Under the pieces are notes generated by a model. The model did not search any database and had not been told where the DNA came from. It was given only the letters and a program-made list of their open reading frames with translations. A stretch of 64,000 nucleotides of DNA from Bactrocera neohumeralis (Eukaryota; Arthropoda; Insecta; Diptera; Tephritidae), in NCBI RefSeq assembly GCF_024586455.1, contig NC_065921.1, positions 71,239,528 through 71,303,527 on the forward strand, written 5' to 3'. Below, piece after piece: positions 25,391 to 37,485 of the stretch (position 1 is its first letter; every line of letters begins with the position of its first letter). The position numbers and the translations under genes were made by a program.

Positions 25391-27944
25391 TTCAGCACAA
25401 CTTACCTTATCGATTGTTCCTGTAATTGAGGTACAATTCCAATTGGAGTTAATAATAAGCCAATTACTTTGTTAATTGTTGTCGATTTTTTCGAATTTGT
25501 TGAATTTATTTGTTGTTTCACTTTTAACAATATTGTTTGTTAAACTTCCATTGGTTTCAAGTTGAATAGGTAACTAGTATTTGTCGATAAGATAATAATT
25601 TGTTCATACGAAATTTGTACTGCATTTGTTTTATTATGTTGATATTTGTTTTCCAAAACGTTCAGATAATGTTAATAAGCCATATTTTCATAACACGAAG
25701 TTTTTTTCATAACAAGAAATACATAAACTACAGTAAAGACGCGCGACATTTTCTCAATATACTTATTTTCATCAATAGCAGGTACATTTCACATTTAATT
25801 TATGATTTTTGATTTAAAAAATATCAGAACTTTTACTCATAACATTTCATATTTTAACTAAATTTGTTGTAACTCCGTTTTTGATAAGTTTTAAATGCTG
25901 CAAAATTTCCGAAAAACAAACACATTTCATCAGCACAAGCGATAAAACGCAATTTCTCGTTTATTCCCACTGGTAGCAGAGCAACGGCAGTGACAGCAGC
26001 TGCGACAGCAACGACGCTTTCGCTCCCCGTCTTCGCCCAGTTGTTTGTTTTTTGACTTGTGGGCTCCACACTAACAAACAACGATACAACGTTATGATAC
26101 GCAGCAGAGGTCGCCGGGCCGGCTACCTAAACTTTGGATGGGGACGAGAGCCGAGCGATCAGCGGTGCGACAAACGAACAAATGTACACACATACATATG
26201 TAAGCAAGCATAAAGGGCATGGGGGTGTTTGGTTGGCAGGTGGGCATGCAGGAAGACGAGCGGGTTGATTTTTTTCCTAACTCGGCTTTTCACTTTTGCC
26301 GTTTTCGCGTTACTTTATTGCTTGTTTCCTATTAATTTCATTTTCGTTTCTAAAGCATACATACATACATATGTATATTCAAGAAAATGAAACATGTACA
26401 AGTATTTTTTTAAGTTATAAATCTATATATACATATTTATATTTGTAAATATATAATATACTTTCTGCGCCAACTTGCAATGAACATTCATAAATAGCTT
26501 TTTCAGGCCTTGCACTTCGGTTATTTTATTGGTGTTTTCGCTTTTGAACAACCATTTCTATAAGCAATACAAATCAGTATTATACTATATATGTACGTTA
26601 CATGTACACACATATGTACATATATAAGCTCTCTCTCTTTATAAATGACTCCTCTCTTTTTCGTTTTGTTGATGTTGACATGCGTCTAGTAGTTGCATAT
26701 ACATATATTTACATACATATATATGCATAAATAATTCGCGATGCAAACGGAAAAAAGCGAAGTGCAACACAAAACATACAACACATTATCAAATATGTAG
26801 ATACACAACTATACCCCGCACAATTGAATTTTTGTTGTTTTTCTACAAGTACTCCGGTTTCTATATACTCTCGCTTCGTCATTTGTTTTTGATAAGAGCA
26901 CTGCGCAAAGCGCACATAAACAATATGCATACATTCATACTTTTGCATATAAACACACCACTTGTTGTTGTTATTATATAAAAATACTGTTCAGATTGCC
27001 GTGTACATGATATGCCGCACCAATTCTGCCGCCGGAATTTGCGTCAATGACAAGCAACGATTAAAAACAAATTGCGCCGAGCCAAAAGCTTTTGCGGCCA
27101 TCAATTGTGCGAATTGTGAGCAAAAGCGAGCGCAAATAAAATATAATAAACGCCGATGTGTTGTGAACAAACTGGAAAATGAATAGGGAACTGGCAAATG
27201 ACCAATCCAAAAAGGAAATAAGAAATATTAAAAGGGATGTGTTATTTTCCATTAATTAAATATTTGCAAAATTCGTGAAAGCTTAACTACTTTGTTAAGT
27301 ATATAATTTTAGTTTTTTGACAAAATTAGTTTGAGTTTTTTTCAGCAATTTTGTTCTAATTTACGATTTTCATGGGTTTATTTTTATTATCAAATATAGT
27401 ATTCAAAATCATGATTCGTTTGTTTGACTTGGTGGATTTTGTAGTAAAATGAGACATTAATTAGCTTGTTACATATACTCACCAGAGCTATTAAATGCGA
27501 TTCCCTATAAGGTCGACAGAGTTTCTAGGACCAAGTTAACATAAACTAAAATGATAATAAATTATTTTATTTATAAAATTAGTTGGCATTCTACCCGAAA
27601 TATTATAATTACTAAGCTAAATAAGCTTTAGAGCAATTTGTGTATTAATATAAAAATGTATTTAATTTTTTTAATTTAAAATAATACTCATACATTGGTA
27701 ATAAGCAGTCATCATTAAATAAATATTAAATCTATTACATAAGTACTAGTAGTACGAGAAATTCTAAGTGGAGCCGAAGAGTAAACATTACACAGTGCAC
27801 TGCATTACCATTTCAAATGTCGAAAGAATTCATGAATCTAATGAAAACAGTGGCAGCGTGAATTTATTTAGTTTGTTTTGATAACGTAAACCGGGTTTTA
27901 ATTGGAGAACAACTGCATTAGAAATTTTTGTGAAAAGCTTCAAA

Positions 27945-30351
27945 ATGCACTACGAAGAGCTGGAAGCGTTGGATCCACGTAACCCCACATATACTACACG
28001 AATCGAAACACCACCACCACATAAAGTTGCGGTTTTAATACTTGTGCAGCAGTACTTAAAAGTTAAGAATGCCGCCACCGACGCAGGTGTCGCTTATCCT
28101 TTACAGGCACGAAGAAATTTTTGCATGCTACTATTAAAATTGATACAATATCCCGATATGACATACAACGATTTGTATCAATTACTCACATCTCCACGGT
28201 ATAAAATTAATGCACTCCACTTGGAAAGTTTTGAAAAAGCCATGTCCAATATTTTTACGCTTGGTATTGAAACACTTTGTGATTTTGCTGAGCGTCAAAA
28301 TTGGGACAATCTTTTATCTGAGGAATTAGGCGTCAGTCAGTTTAGTATTGTTGGACTGTATATTCGACGTGTTTGTGTTATACTGGAGCGTATGTCATTT
28401 CCAGAAATTATGGCTTTATATAAGAATATTTGTTTATATTATGAAAAAGGTAGGTGCTATATTATCCATGTCGTATTTTGTAAATAATATTATATATTTA
28501 TTTTTACAGGAGTACGCACACTCGCAATTGGTCCACGTAGAGTTGGTGGTGCTCTAACTAGCGCACAGGATAATTTGTTTCCGCGTGCTGCTGGACGTGG
28601 ATCTGATGATCCTGGTAACACATTAGAAGAATCGGCCTTAGATACTGAAACGGTACACCAAGATCGAAATCCTCATAGTAAATGGTCACCGAAACAAGCC
28701 GATCTCTTTGTTGCACAGCAATGCAAATTGTTAGAAAATAACGAACTGCGCGCTTTGCCTCCAATAGAACTACAAACGAAAATAAATGAAATAATTCAGG
28801 ATAATCCGCTAAACTCGCAAGCCTACTTTCTGGGCTACATGAATCAATTAAGACTGCGAGATTTCTATGGAGCAATGGATGCACTCCATCGCGCATTTGA
28901 TCGCAGTCCCATGCAGACAGCCACACAATATGAACAAAAAGTATGGTGTGAATAATAAGTGTAATAAAATTGTATTTTTATATTTTATTCTATTTATTTT
29001 TTTGTAGGGTTTCCAGTATTTCAGTGTGAACTTGGCTGTGCTGCATGCGTGTTTTGACCATCGTCGCGAAGCATTGAACGCACTTAAGGAATGCATAATG
29101 CTAGCACAAGAATGTGGCGATAAACGTTGCCTGGATTTAGCAAATTCTTGGTATTGTCTACTGAACAGCAACAAAATAGACCCCTTTGAAAAGAGCTTGC
29201 CGGATATTCAAGACCCTGGCCTGGTGCAATCATTGTCATTGGCTATTCAATATGTTGTAAAATTTGGCGCACAGTGCGGTTATTTACCACTCGATCTCTT
29301 TGAATTGCTGTTGAAGAGCGATGAACTCAATAATAAGAATTCAATACTAGAACACGCTTCCGACTCTTTAGCTTTAAGATCTGCACTTTGGTGTCTTTAT
29401 GGGCGTCATGAAATCTCTTCGCTATATGCACAATTACTGCTGCAACTGAAAAAAACCTGGGCGTTTGGTGATATTGGTAATTCCGAGAGTGTTAGTAAAG
29501 TACTCGCTAGTCTCTCATTGTGGTTGAATGTGCAGGGGGAACATCAAATGAGCGCAGTCGTACAAAGTCATGCACGCAGTCGTTTTCCACGTCATCCAAA
29601 CGCTAAAAATTGGATGATCAGCGAATATCACATCGTCATTCAGCAATGTATTTATCGCTGCCGTTGGCAGGAAGCGCTCAAAGCTTGTAGTCAATTGTAT
29701 TTGCTGGATAAGAATGCGGGAAATCTACAACGTGCCGCCGTGTATATTGCGAAGGGATATTTCAATACGGCCCGCCGTATTATTTGCAAATTGCTACAGA
29801 GTGCGAACTTGGATGTTCTGACGCAGGTTCGTGTTTTGGTCCTACAAGCATACACGACGATTGGTGAAGACACCGTATCATCCGAAACGGCGGAATTTCT
29901 CATTCAAGCTTCTGTGTTGGCCACATCTGCCTACATGGAGTACGAACAAGCTGTTATAGATATGGTTTTAGCGCAGGCGCTGCTTAAAATGAAAATGCCA
30001 CAAAAGGCTTTTCAAGCGGCTAAAAATTGTATGGAGAAAATTTATGAGAATGGTGGTATTTACGATCGAGCAAAAATGGATTTCATATTCGTGTGCTGTA
30101 TGGTGGCAGCCAGCGAAAGCGAGGCACGGAAACGAGTTAATTTACAAAATGGAATTTCCATTTTGGAGAGAGCTATTGAATGTTTTAAAAAATTAGAAGC
30201 GCATGCTAAAGTTTTGGACATTTTTGTTTACTTAGCAAAAACATATCACGAGCTTAATCAGCTGGATGAGCGAAACAAATATGCTTGCAAATTCAAACAC
30301 TATTATTCAGAGTATCCCATTGCAAGGGAATACCTTGGAATGGCTTTCTAG
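27945..30351 (+). CDS. ida: anaphase-promoting complex subunit 5 (3 exons, 759 aa)
   Basis: APC5 is a scaffold TPR subunit of the APC/C ubiquitin ligase that drives mitotic exit; Drosophila ida is its orthologue. The exons are 27945-28449, 28510-28940 and 29008-30351 with GT-AG introns of 60 and 67 nt, totalling 2280 nt. The start is the CAAAATG at 27945. The N-terminal domain is in exon 1 (HKVAVLILVQQYLKVKN; LLLKLIQYPDMTYNDLYQLL). TPR-like helices include AYFLGYMNQLRLRDFYGAMD (about residues 280-300) and, from residue 313, FQYFSVNLAVLHACF then HRREALNALKECIMLAQECG, the best-conserved APC5 block. The length matches the family and nothing is broken. AATAAA occurs shortly after the stop. It is convergent with Rpn13. 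Confidence 0.95.
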
Positions 30352-30686
30352 TTATCGAAAATTAATTTTAATTATAATTAGATTTAGTGCATACATTTTT
30401 GTTGAAGCAGAACTGAAAATAAATTTTTCGAATAAAAAACACCTTTTTATGTAAAAGTTAAAAAGTGTATTCGTGTTCGAAATGTGATATAAAATAATTA
30501 TTTTTGTGATTAATTTTCATGCGAAAGTGTTGAGAAGTCACTGTAAGTTTTACAAGCCGCAACGTGCACAATTTCCGAAATGAATCAATGCATAAATGTA
30601 AATAATTGCGTATATATTTTTAATGTAAAATCATATATTTATATTTTTAATGATTATATGATCGGACACATGTTTAGGTGTAACTA

Positions 30687-31997
30687 TTATTTTTTATCGG
30701 TTTTATTTTCTTCGCTTTCATTCTTCTTTAATGGCTCCTTGTCTTTATCGGATTCTTTGGCATTGGTAGTATCCATGGTAGCGCCAGCTGGTAGTGACTT
30801 TTCTAAAGCCTTAACGAAATCCTCCAAATTTCCGGCATATGCAGCTGCAACAGCTTCCGGTGTTAGTTCAAATTGTGAGACTACAGGGCCGAGCTGTGCC
30901 GATTGAAGGGCATTTGAGAACAAAGAAAGCGCTTGTTGGAATTGCGGTGAAGCAATAGTGTCTTTAATCTGTTGTTTTTTATTTTCATCGGCATCTTCGC
31001 TTTCAGGTAGGTGTACCGATAAAGTTTTTGCACGTTCTGGATCTGATATTATTTGATTAATGGCCTCCGAACCTTGTATAGCAGTAGATAAATCAACACT
31101 CAGGGTACGGCTGGCGGTAGCTGTATAAAAAGTGTAGAGTGTTTAAATAAAAATAACTTATTTTCTAATAAGGTTTAAAACTTACATGATAAGTTCGTAT
31201 TGACATTGGTGGTAGTGGCTCCTGCGGAACTTCTATTACTACCCTTTCCTTTGGGTGCGGATGGTGTTTTAGGTGCCGTGTTTGATTCTGGTGTTAGCAA
31301 ATTACTTGCAGTATTACTGCTGCCGCTGCGTGCAGGTGTACGAGAACTATTTTCAGAACGACTAAAATATATAAACATTAGTATTATTGACACCTAACAC
31401 TTATATTATAATTATATTACTTCATTGAACCCAATAAGGACGTTAATCCGCCCATTTGACCAACTCCGCCGAAGAGTTGCATTAATTGCTGTTGTGACAT
31501 GTTGTTCAACATGTACTGTAGATCGCCATTATCACTATTGTTACGTTGTTGTGAAGGTGGGTTGTTCATCAATTCATTTACCCGGCGACATAACTCATCA
31601 TCTTTTTCGATTTTGGGTTCTTGCATCCAGAAAAACATTCTACGTGAAGACGACTTAAATTTCAACACATATACTCGTCCCGTTTTGCATTGTTCAACAC
31701 GTTTGAATTCAAAATCGTCAGGAAAAACAATTAAATCGTCCTCCACCTACATACATACGAAAAACGTTTAGCAATAGGTACACCTATATATTTGTTTCCA
31801 TTTACCTTGCCAGTGGTGCGATCTTTCCAGCAAAAGTGCATAAGACCATCTTCACTCTGTGTTAAATACACTAGGCCTTTGCGAGCATCTGGATGCACCA
31901 TTTTGCCTATCATATTCATCCGACCTGCCCGAAACTCCACCAAATTGGAGCTGCTGCTGGTGTTACCACCACCGATACCGCTCTGGCGACCAAACAT
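30687..31997 (-). CDS. Rpn13: 26S proteasome ubiquitin receptor Rpn13/ADRM1 (4 exons, 375 aa)
   Basis: Rpn13 sits on the 19S cap, binds ubiquitin through its Pru domain and activates the deubiquitinase Uch37. The exons on the minus strand are 31806-31997, 31421-31746, 31186-31361 and 30687-31120, with GT-AG junctions and matching phases, totalling 1128 nt. The Pru domain (about residues 18-125) shows LVEFRAGRMNMIGKMVHPD, KGLVYLTQSEDGLMHFCWKD, DLIVFPDDFEFKRVEQCKTG and RRMFFWMQEPK. A low-complexity S/T/N linker (exon 3) follows, then the C-terminal DEUBAD-type helices (LSVDLSTAIQGSEAINQIIS; QFQQALSLFSNALQSAQLGP; FELTPEAVAAAYAGNLEDFV). The tail is highly charged (KESDKDKEPLKKNESEENK). It is tail-to-tail with APC5, 335 nt between stops. 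Confidence 0.95.
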
Positions 31998-34325
31998 TTT
32001 TTTCTTTACGTTGAAAACTGAGAATTTGTACTGATAAAAGAAGCATAAATATGTTTAATTTTGTTTATATAGCTACCTGTACAAATAGTTATCCAATTGA
32101 AATAATTTTCACTTGAGTTTCGTTCAGATTTTCTATGCCTTACGAATGACGAGCAACTTTTAATGTCAGATTCAAGTGTCAAAAACAAAGTTGAATTTTA
32201 CCAGAGAACGTAAATTATAATACGTTCTCTGATTTTACCATTAAAAGACGGCAAAGCAGTTCCCCAACAATCAGAATTGTAAAATTCTCTTATTTCTGTG
32301 GCTGTGAGCACGATTCCCCATTTCAGATAAAACCAAGTTGTAATCGAATATTACAAATCATTAACTTTTGTTTTTTAAAATAACTTAATTTAAAAAAAAT
32401 TAACTTACTAATTTATATATTTATTTTGTTAACTACTGTGACTTAGATAAATTCAATATAGAGAAGGAAATCGACTGTGCTCTAAAAGCAAATAAAGAAG
32501 AAGAAGCAAAGTTTTGTCAGATTTCTGTTTTTCCTTGCGAACAATCGTGGATAATTAAATGAATAGTGCGTTGCAACATTAAACATTTGACATTTCTTTG
32601 CATAATTTAAAGGAAAACTAAAACATTTCAGAGGGTAAATTGTGAAAAATACGGTAAGTAAAATTATTAAGGTTCTGATAAAATTCATTTTAGATTTCTA
32701 TTTAATTTTTACACGCTATAAAACGACAAACGTGGATTGAGACAAAACGGTGAAAAGGAAATTGAAAGTATAGAAAACTCAAAAAGAAAAGCTTGTGGAG
32801 GGTTTGGTAGTATTTTACATTTAGTTTTAAATTTTCTATATATTTACTTTTATAAATGGAATTGATTTAGTGTTGGGATTAATGAAAATTTTTGATATTT
32901 CCAAGTTTGTCATGTGTGATGTGTTAAATTTGACAACGAAAGCTGTACACAAGGCATAAAGAAAGGTGAAAAATGTAAAGCAACAAGATAGATTAAAAAG
33001 TTAAGAAAAACGAAGTCGAAAACAGAAAACGAGTTCACCCGTCTGACCGCCAGCGTGTCTATTGACCATCATTTAAAGCAGAGAGAAAAGTTAACGAACA
33101 GCCATGAGTACAATACTGCAATAAAATACAGAATTGGAGGAAGTTAAATAACATTTTCGAAAGTTATATGAATAGGAGTTTTCAGGTACGGCATATAATT
33201 TTTGTTTAGCGGCAAAATCTTCTTGTGAAGATACTTAAATAAAGTCGAAAAACATGTAGAAACACATATACATCTACACTTGAAATTATATGGAAGTGCA
33301 GAAAGACGACCCGTAGTAAAAAAATTTAGCCTGTGATTGCAAAACGTGTTTCTTATTTTAAATTGCTGAATGTGTCCATGAGAAAAGGAGTCAATACTGG
33401 ATAATTCATGATAAGCTAAAAGTCCACTTTCTTCGTTAAAATCTTTAAGGGTGTGAATTTAAAAGAATCCTTTTCGATTTTCGCTTTTCCGTTCTATTGA
33501 TGGAATTTGAAAGCAGTTGAACAGCTTTTGTACCTCTGCAATAAAATCTATACATTTATGATGATGCTTATCGATAAGATGGCATTTTATAAAAGAAAAA
33601 TATGTACAACGTATAAACTCTTTTTTCGTTTCTTTTGGTGGAGATTTTTACAATTAAAAGACATTTTTTATATATGTGCCTATAGGCAAGTAGAGTATGC
33701 TCTGCCGTTGGAAACATCCAACTTTTAAATTTGTTGAACTATTCCCGTCGGCGTGTTGGGGTAGGTTTCTTACTAAACCATTTTGTTTTTTAAGTTACAA
33801 ACTCTGAATCATGAGTCGTGTTAAATAATAATAATATGTTAAATCTACTAAAATTTGAATCCTTTATTTCGCATTTAGTTGCGGCCACTAAAGTCGGTGT
33901 AAATAAGACATCATCTAATATTTCGCGTATAAGGATTTTGTACAAATTTTTATAATAAAACTGTTGTAATTATTACATTGAGTTACTGCACAACTGTGGA
34001 AATAAGTGTTCCACTATATACTCTTGAATTCTATAGCATTGGCATGATATATACCTCCAGTAGAGTAGTGTTGATAGTTGATGTGCTAATTATGAATATT
34101 AAACAAAAATATCGTATTCGTTTTCCAGTTGCATTGTTTCGAAAATGTATATTTTATCGAGTTAATTAAAGAAAATTGATTAACATATACTCTTTTTATA
34201 TACTCTTTTAGAATTTTTACAACGAATCGAATCCCAAACCCTAAGTTATATACTTCTGCCAAAACGAAACGCAAAACATAAAACCGATACAACTAATAAC
34301 AAAAGCTTCAACGCAACAAGACATT
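31998..34325. promoter_or_regulatory. Rpn13 / PAIP1 divergent intergenic region, with likely PAIP1 5'UTR
   Basis: Two genes diverge across 2.3 kb. On the plus strand a good 3' splice site (TATACTCTTTTAG, ending 34211) lies 114 nt before the PAIP1 ATG. A candidate donor (TTTTCAG|GTACGG, at 33185/33186) follows a purine-rich, stop-containing stretch at about 32930-33185 that looks like untranslated leader. No coding gene is supported elsewhere here. Confidence 0.45.
32203..32230. repeat. 10-bp perfect inverted repeat upstream of Rpn13
   Basis: AGAGAACGTA (32203-32212) and TACGTTCTCT (32221-32230) are separated by 8 AT bases, about 205 bp upstream of the Rpn13 start. It could be a palindromic protein-binding site or chance. 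Confidence 0.5.
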
Positions 34326-35849
34326 ATGGATATAACACCGGGTCGTGCCCCATTTACTGAAGATGAGGATTATACACCCTTACGGAAGCCTAAGTCCGCA
34401 ACAAATACGCCTACACACGGCGCTTCGTCATTAAATGCAAATAACGCGAACGCGTATGCACGCACGGTATCGCCATCCAAGCTATCACCATATGCTAAAG
34501 AATTTGTGCCACGTTTCGGTGGTAGCGGTAGTAATTCTGCAGCTGGCGCTCAGGAGCGTTTAGAACGACATCAGCAACAGTACAATCAGCAAACCTATCA
34601 ACAATACCATCAACAATCGACGCGTCCACAACGTTACTCCAATGGTTATCAACAAAATAATCATCACAATCATAATCAACAGCAATACGGTCACCAAATC
34701 ACCTCATTGACGGCATCCGTACAGGAACGCTTAAAAATCGGCAACGCCTCCGGTAGTAGTGGGAACAAGAATACTGCCAATAATTATTATAGCCAAAATC
34801 AGTCACATCAACATCCTAGGCATAATAAGCATCATAATCAACATCACGGTGGACAAGGACGCTACCAACGTCACAATCATTCGGGCGCTACAAATTCAAA
34901 TGCTGGCAATGGTACCACCAGCTCAGATGTAGAAACAATTGCACTTGACTACTTGAGAACCGTGATTCAATGTCTAAATCAAAATCCCGGACAATTTGAC
35001 ACAACTGCTACAAGGTTTCTTACCATATTTGAGGGTATGGAGAATAACCAATATGTACTGTCGAATGCAATGGAAGATATCTTCAATGAATCCATACAGA
35101 ATCCCAACTTCCGTTACATGGGCGCTAAGCTCTACAATCTTTTGCATATGCTCAACTTAAAGAAAGACTCACTTTTTCACACCTTGCTCAAATGCAAGCT
35201 GGACTATCACCAGCAAGAGGTTATGCAATATATGAAGACAAATCAGCAACAAAAAGTGCGTGAAACGGCTCTCTTCCTCGCTGAATTATATATGCAGTTG
35301 CGCGGTGACGACACACGCATACACCTAATTGCCGAAAATATAGTGTACTCACTTAAACAGCTACTATCGAAGGAGTCTTCCGACAATATACGTTGCATTT
35401 GTTTAACACTGAAATTGGCCGGCTATGATTTGACTGCAGACTGTCCAAATGAAATGCGTGAAATTATCGAGATTTTACAAGCTGTCAATCAGCGATCACA
35501 GGGTAAATATCCGTTAGCAGCTAATGTAATAGCATTGCAAAAGAATAATTGGGGACGCAAACTGAATTCACCAACCGCCGAGGTGGAAGCTGCAGCAGCA
35601 GCGGCGTCAAAAGCACCAGAACCATTGCGCATGAGCGACGAACCTATATTCTATGGGCCAGATGGACGTGAATTGACGGCGGAAGAGACCGACTTCTTGT
35701 CTGATGGAGCAGCGGCTGTGCCGGGTAGTGGTTCCACTGATGAAGACGGCGAGGGTGGCGATCTCGATATCGATCTTGATCCCGAAATGGATGAAGAGAC
35801 CGAAAAGGCTTACAAAGAGTTTTGCAAGCAAAATAACGCTAGTACATAG
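34326..35849 (+). CDS. PAIP1-type poly(A)-binding protein-interacting translation regulator (507 aa)
   Basis: The protein is predicted to bind PABP and stimulate translation in the cytoplasm, as PAIP1 does; the Drosophila counterpart is, I believe, CG8963. The coding sequence is one uninterrupted exon. A PAM2 PABP-binding motif is clear at residues 51-64 (SKLSPYAKEFVPRF). Residues 76-195 are Q/N/H/G-rich low complexity (HQQQYNQQTYQQYHQQ and similar). A MIF4G fold starts near residue 200 (VETIALDYLRTVIQCLNQNP; YMGAKLYNLLHMLNLKKD) and ends near residue 400. The acidic C-terminus (DLDIDLDPEMDEETEKAYKE) resembles the second, PAM1-like PABP contact. An intron in the 5'UTR is likely (acceptor at 34211). 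Poly(A) signals such as AATAAAACT occur near 36215. Confidence 0.92.
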   Translation: MDITPGRAPFTEDEDYTPLRKPKSATNTPTHGASSLNANNANAYARTVSPSKLSPYAKEFVPRFGGSGSNSAAGAQERLERHQQQYNQQTYQQYHQQSTRPQRYSNGYQQNNHHNHNQQQYGHQITSLTASVQERLKIGNASGSSGNKNTANNYYSQNQSHQHPRHNKHHNQHHGGQGRYQRHNHSGATNSNAGNGTTSSDVETIALDYLRTVIQCLNQNPGQFDTTATRFLTIFEGMENNQYVLSNAMEDIFNESIQNPNFRYMGAKLYNLLHMLNLKKDSLFHTLLKCKLDYHQQEVMQYMKTNQQQKVRETALFLAELYMQLRGDDTRIHLIAENIVYSLKQLLSKESSDNIRCICLTLKLAGYDLTADCPNEMREIIEILQAVNQRSQGKYPLAANVIALQKNNWGRKLNSPTAEVEAAAAAASKAPEPLRMSDEPIFYGPDGRELTAEETDFLSDGAAAVPGSGSTDEDGEGGDLDIDLDPEMDEETEKAYKEFCKQNNAST

Positions 35850-37470
35850 GTAACAGCAATACAGTGCAGTAATTTAGTAATGTGTAGTTGGCGGAAACAA
35901 CTTGAATATTTTCCAAAACCGCAACAAAACAATTCCGCCATATACAAGTTTCTTCACATTCTTACCGAGTAAAAAAACAAAAATTTGTACACAGTTATAC
36001 ATATACATACATACATATATGAGCATAGTGCCCTGCCAATGTATTATTAAGTGTCTAGCAAATTTCCAGGCATATTATCTCTAAAGTTAATGCTGTGAGT
36101 TTCTGGGCTTGATCGAATATATATATTTTCGGGGTGTGCTTTACTTTTAGGCTGAAATTACAGTTGTCGCATGTGATGTTAATGAAAAAAAAAACAAAAG
36201 CAAAAACAAAAACGTTAATAAAACTATAACAAAATGTAATACTAATTTAGAATTAAAGAAAACAAAAATGGTATGAACGAGTTGATTTGAAGCCTACAGA
36301 TAATAGAGTATATAGTGGAGAATCACCTATGCTTTTTTGCAAAGTTATTCAAATGCGATCTTTGATGTGATATTAAATGCATATGTTTAGTGTTCTTTTT
36401 GGCGATTTTTGTATGCATGCATTGATTCTCATAATATTTTAGTTGTTATTGTTTTAGACATAACCTCAAACACTTAACACTTCTAGGAAGTAAATTCCCT
36501 ACAAGTGCATTAGGTAACAGTAAATTGTCGAAATCATTACACTCCACATCAAATTAAAAATATATTTTTTTATAGCTAGAAATATGTTTGTAGATTTTTC
36601 GAATTTTGAAATTGAAATTTTCTCTTTATAAACGACTAAATTGTAAAAAGTTTTTTTTTTCTGTTTTATTTTAATTTATTATATTAAATTCTCTTGAAAA
36701 AGGACAATGAAAACGAAACTGCACTTACTATAACTCGAAATTTCCAGTCGTCTGACGCATGGTTGGCGCAATACTAACTGTAATTTCAGCGTTTATTAGT
36801 CTTTTCAAACGGGAAAACCAAAAAAAAAAAAACAAATCAACAAACCTCAATGAATGTCCTTTCCTTTGTTAGATCTGATTTTGTCCAGTCTTTGTTTGTT
36901 ATTGGCTTCCATGCTTCCGTTCTGATTAGGCAACAAATATTTTATGATCATTTTTAATCGTGACATCCTTCGTAAATATGACTTAATTTTTTTTTTTTTT
37001 ACATTAAGCAATTTTATCCATTTATTACCGTTTTGTATGTTCAATCTCTAACTCGATGAGACATACGAGTACTCGCACTTGGTTTATCTATATTTTGCAT
37101 TTTAATTATGCATGTTATAACGTGACTGCAATTGTAACGGAAAAATTTTTTTCGACATAAATAAATACGAAAATGTTTTTCTCATTTTATTTTGTTTATA
37201 AAATGACTATGTATTTCTATAAAAAATATAAAAGCGATAAAAAAATAATTAAAAAACGAAAATTGTGAAAAAATATTAAATTAGTTGTAAAATAAAAAAT
37301 AAAAAACAACAAAAAAATTGCATGAGAAAAATATCATGTATTTTCCTTTTTAATATTTATAGGTTTATTTTTTGTTTACTGTTTCTGCGGTTATGTTGCA
37401 TCGTGGCACCGAATACCCTGAAGTTTTGGATTTCAAGTTCCCAGCCAAAGTAGCTGTTCTAGCAAACGAG
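35850..37470. other. PAIP1 3'UTR and AT-rich intergenic DNA
   Basis: No gene seen. A- and T-homopolymer-rich sequence follows the PAIP1 stop, with candidate AATAAA signals at about 36215-36260. The ORF at 36847-37044 (minus) has no recognisable homology. Confidence 0.5.
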
Positions 37471-37485
37471 TGCAACACCTTACGC

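Larger units (their letters stand above)
22541..27944. other. repeat-rich intergenic DNA between the mariner and APC5
   Basis: No supported protein gene. It is dominated by ACATATGTATGT microsatellites (22975-23490, 23650-23720, 24040-24080, 24920-25390), with a degraded CAA-tailed repeat at about 24430-24537. A GC-richer patch at 26080-26260 (GGTCGCCGGGCCGGCTACC) could be a promoter or untranslated exon, but no coding frame supports it. The ORFs at 25854-26081 and 26709-26948 look fortuitous. Confidence 0.5.

Noticed and set aside
25854..26081. 75-aa minus-strand ORF with an alanine/valine run
   Set aside because: No recognisable domain, no splice or promoter evidence, and it sits next to microsatellites.
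27930..27944. APC5 start 15 nt further upstream
   Set aside because: That codon is GTG. The ATG at 27945 has the fly CAAAATG context and matches the expected N-terminus.
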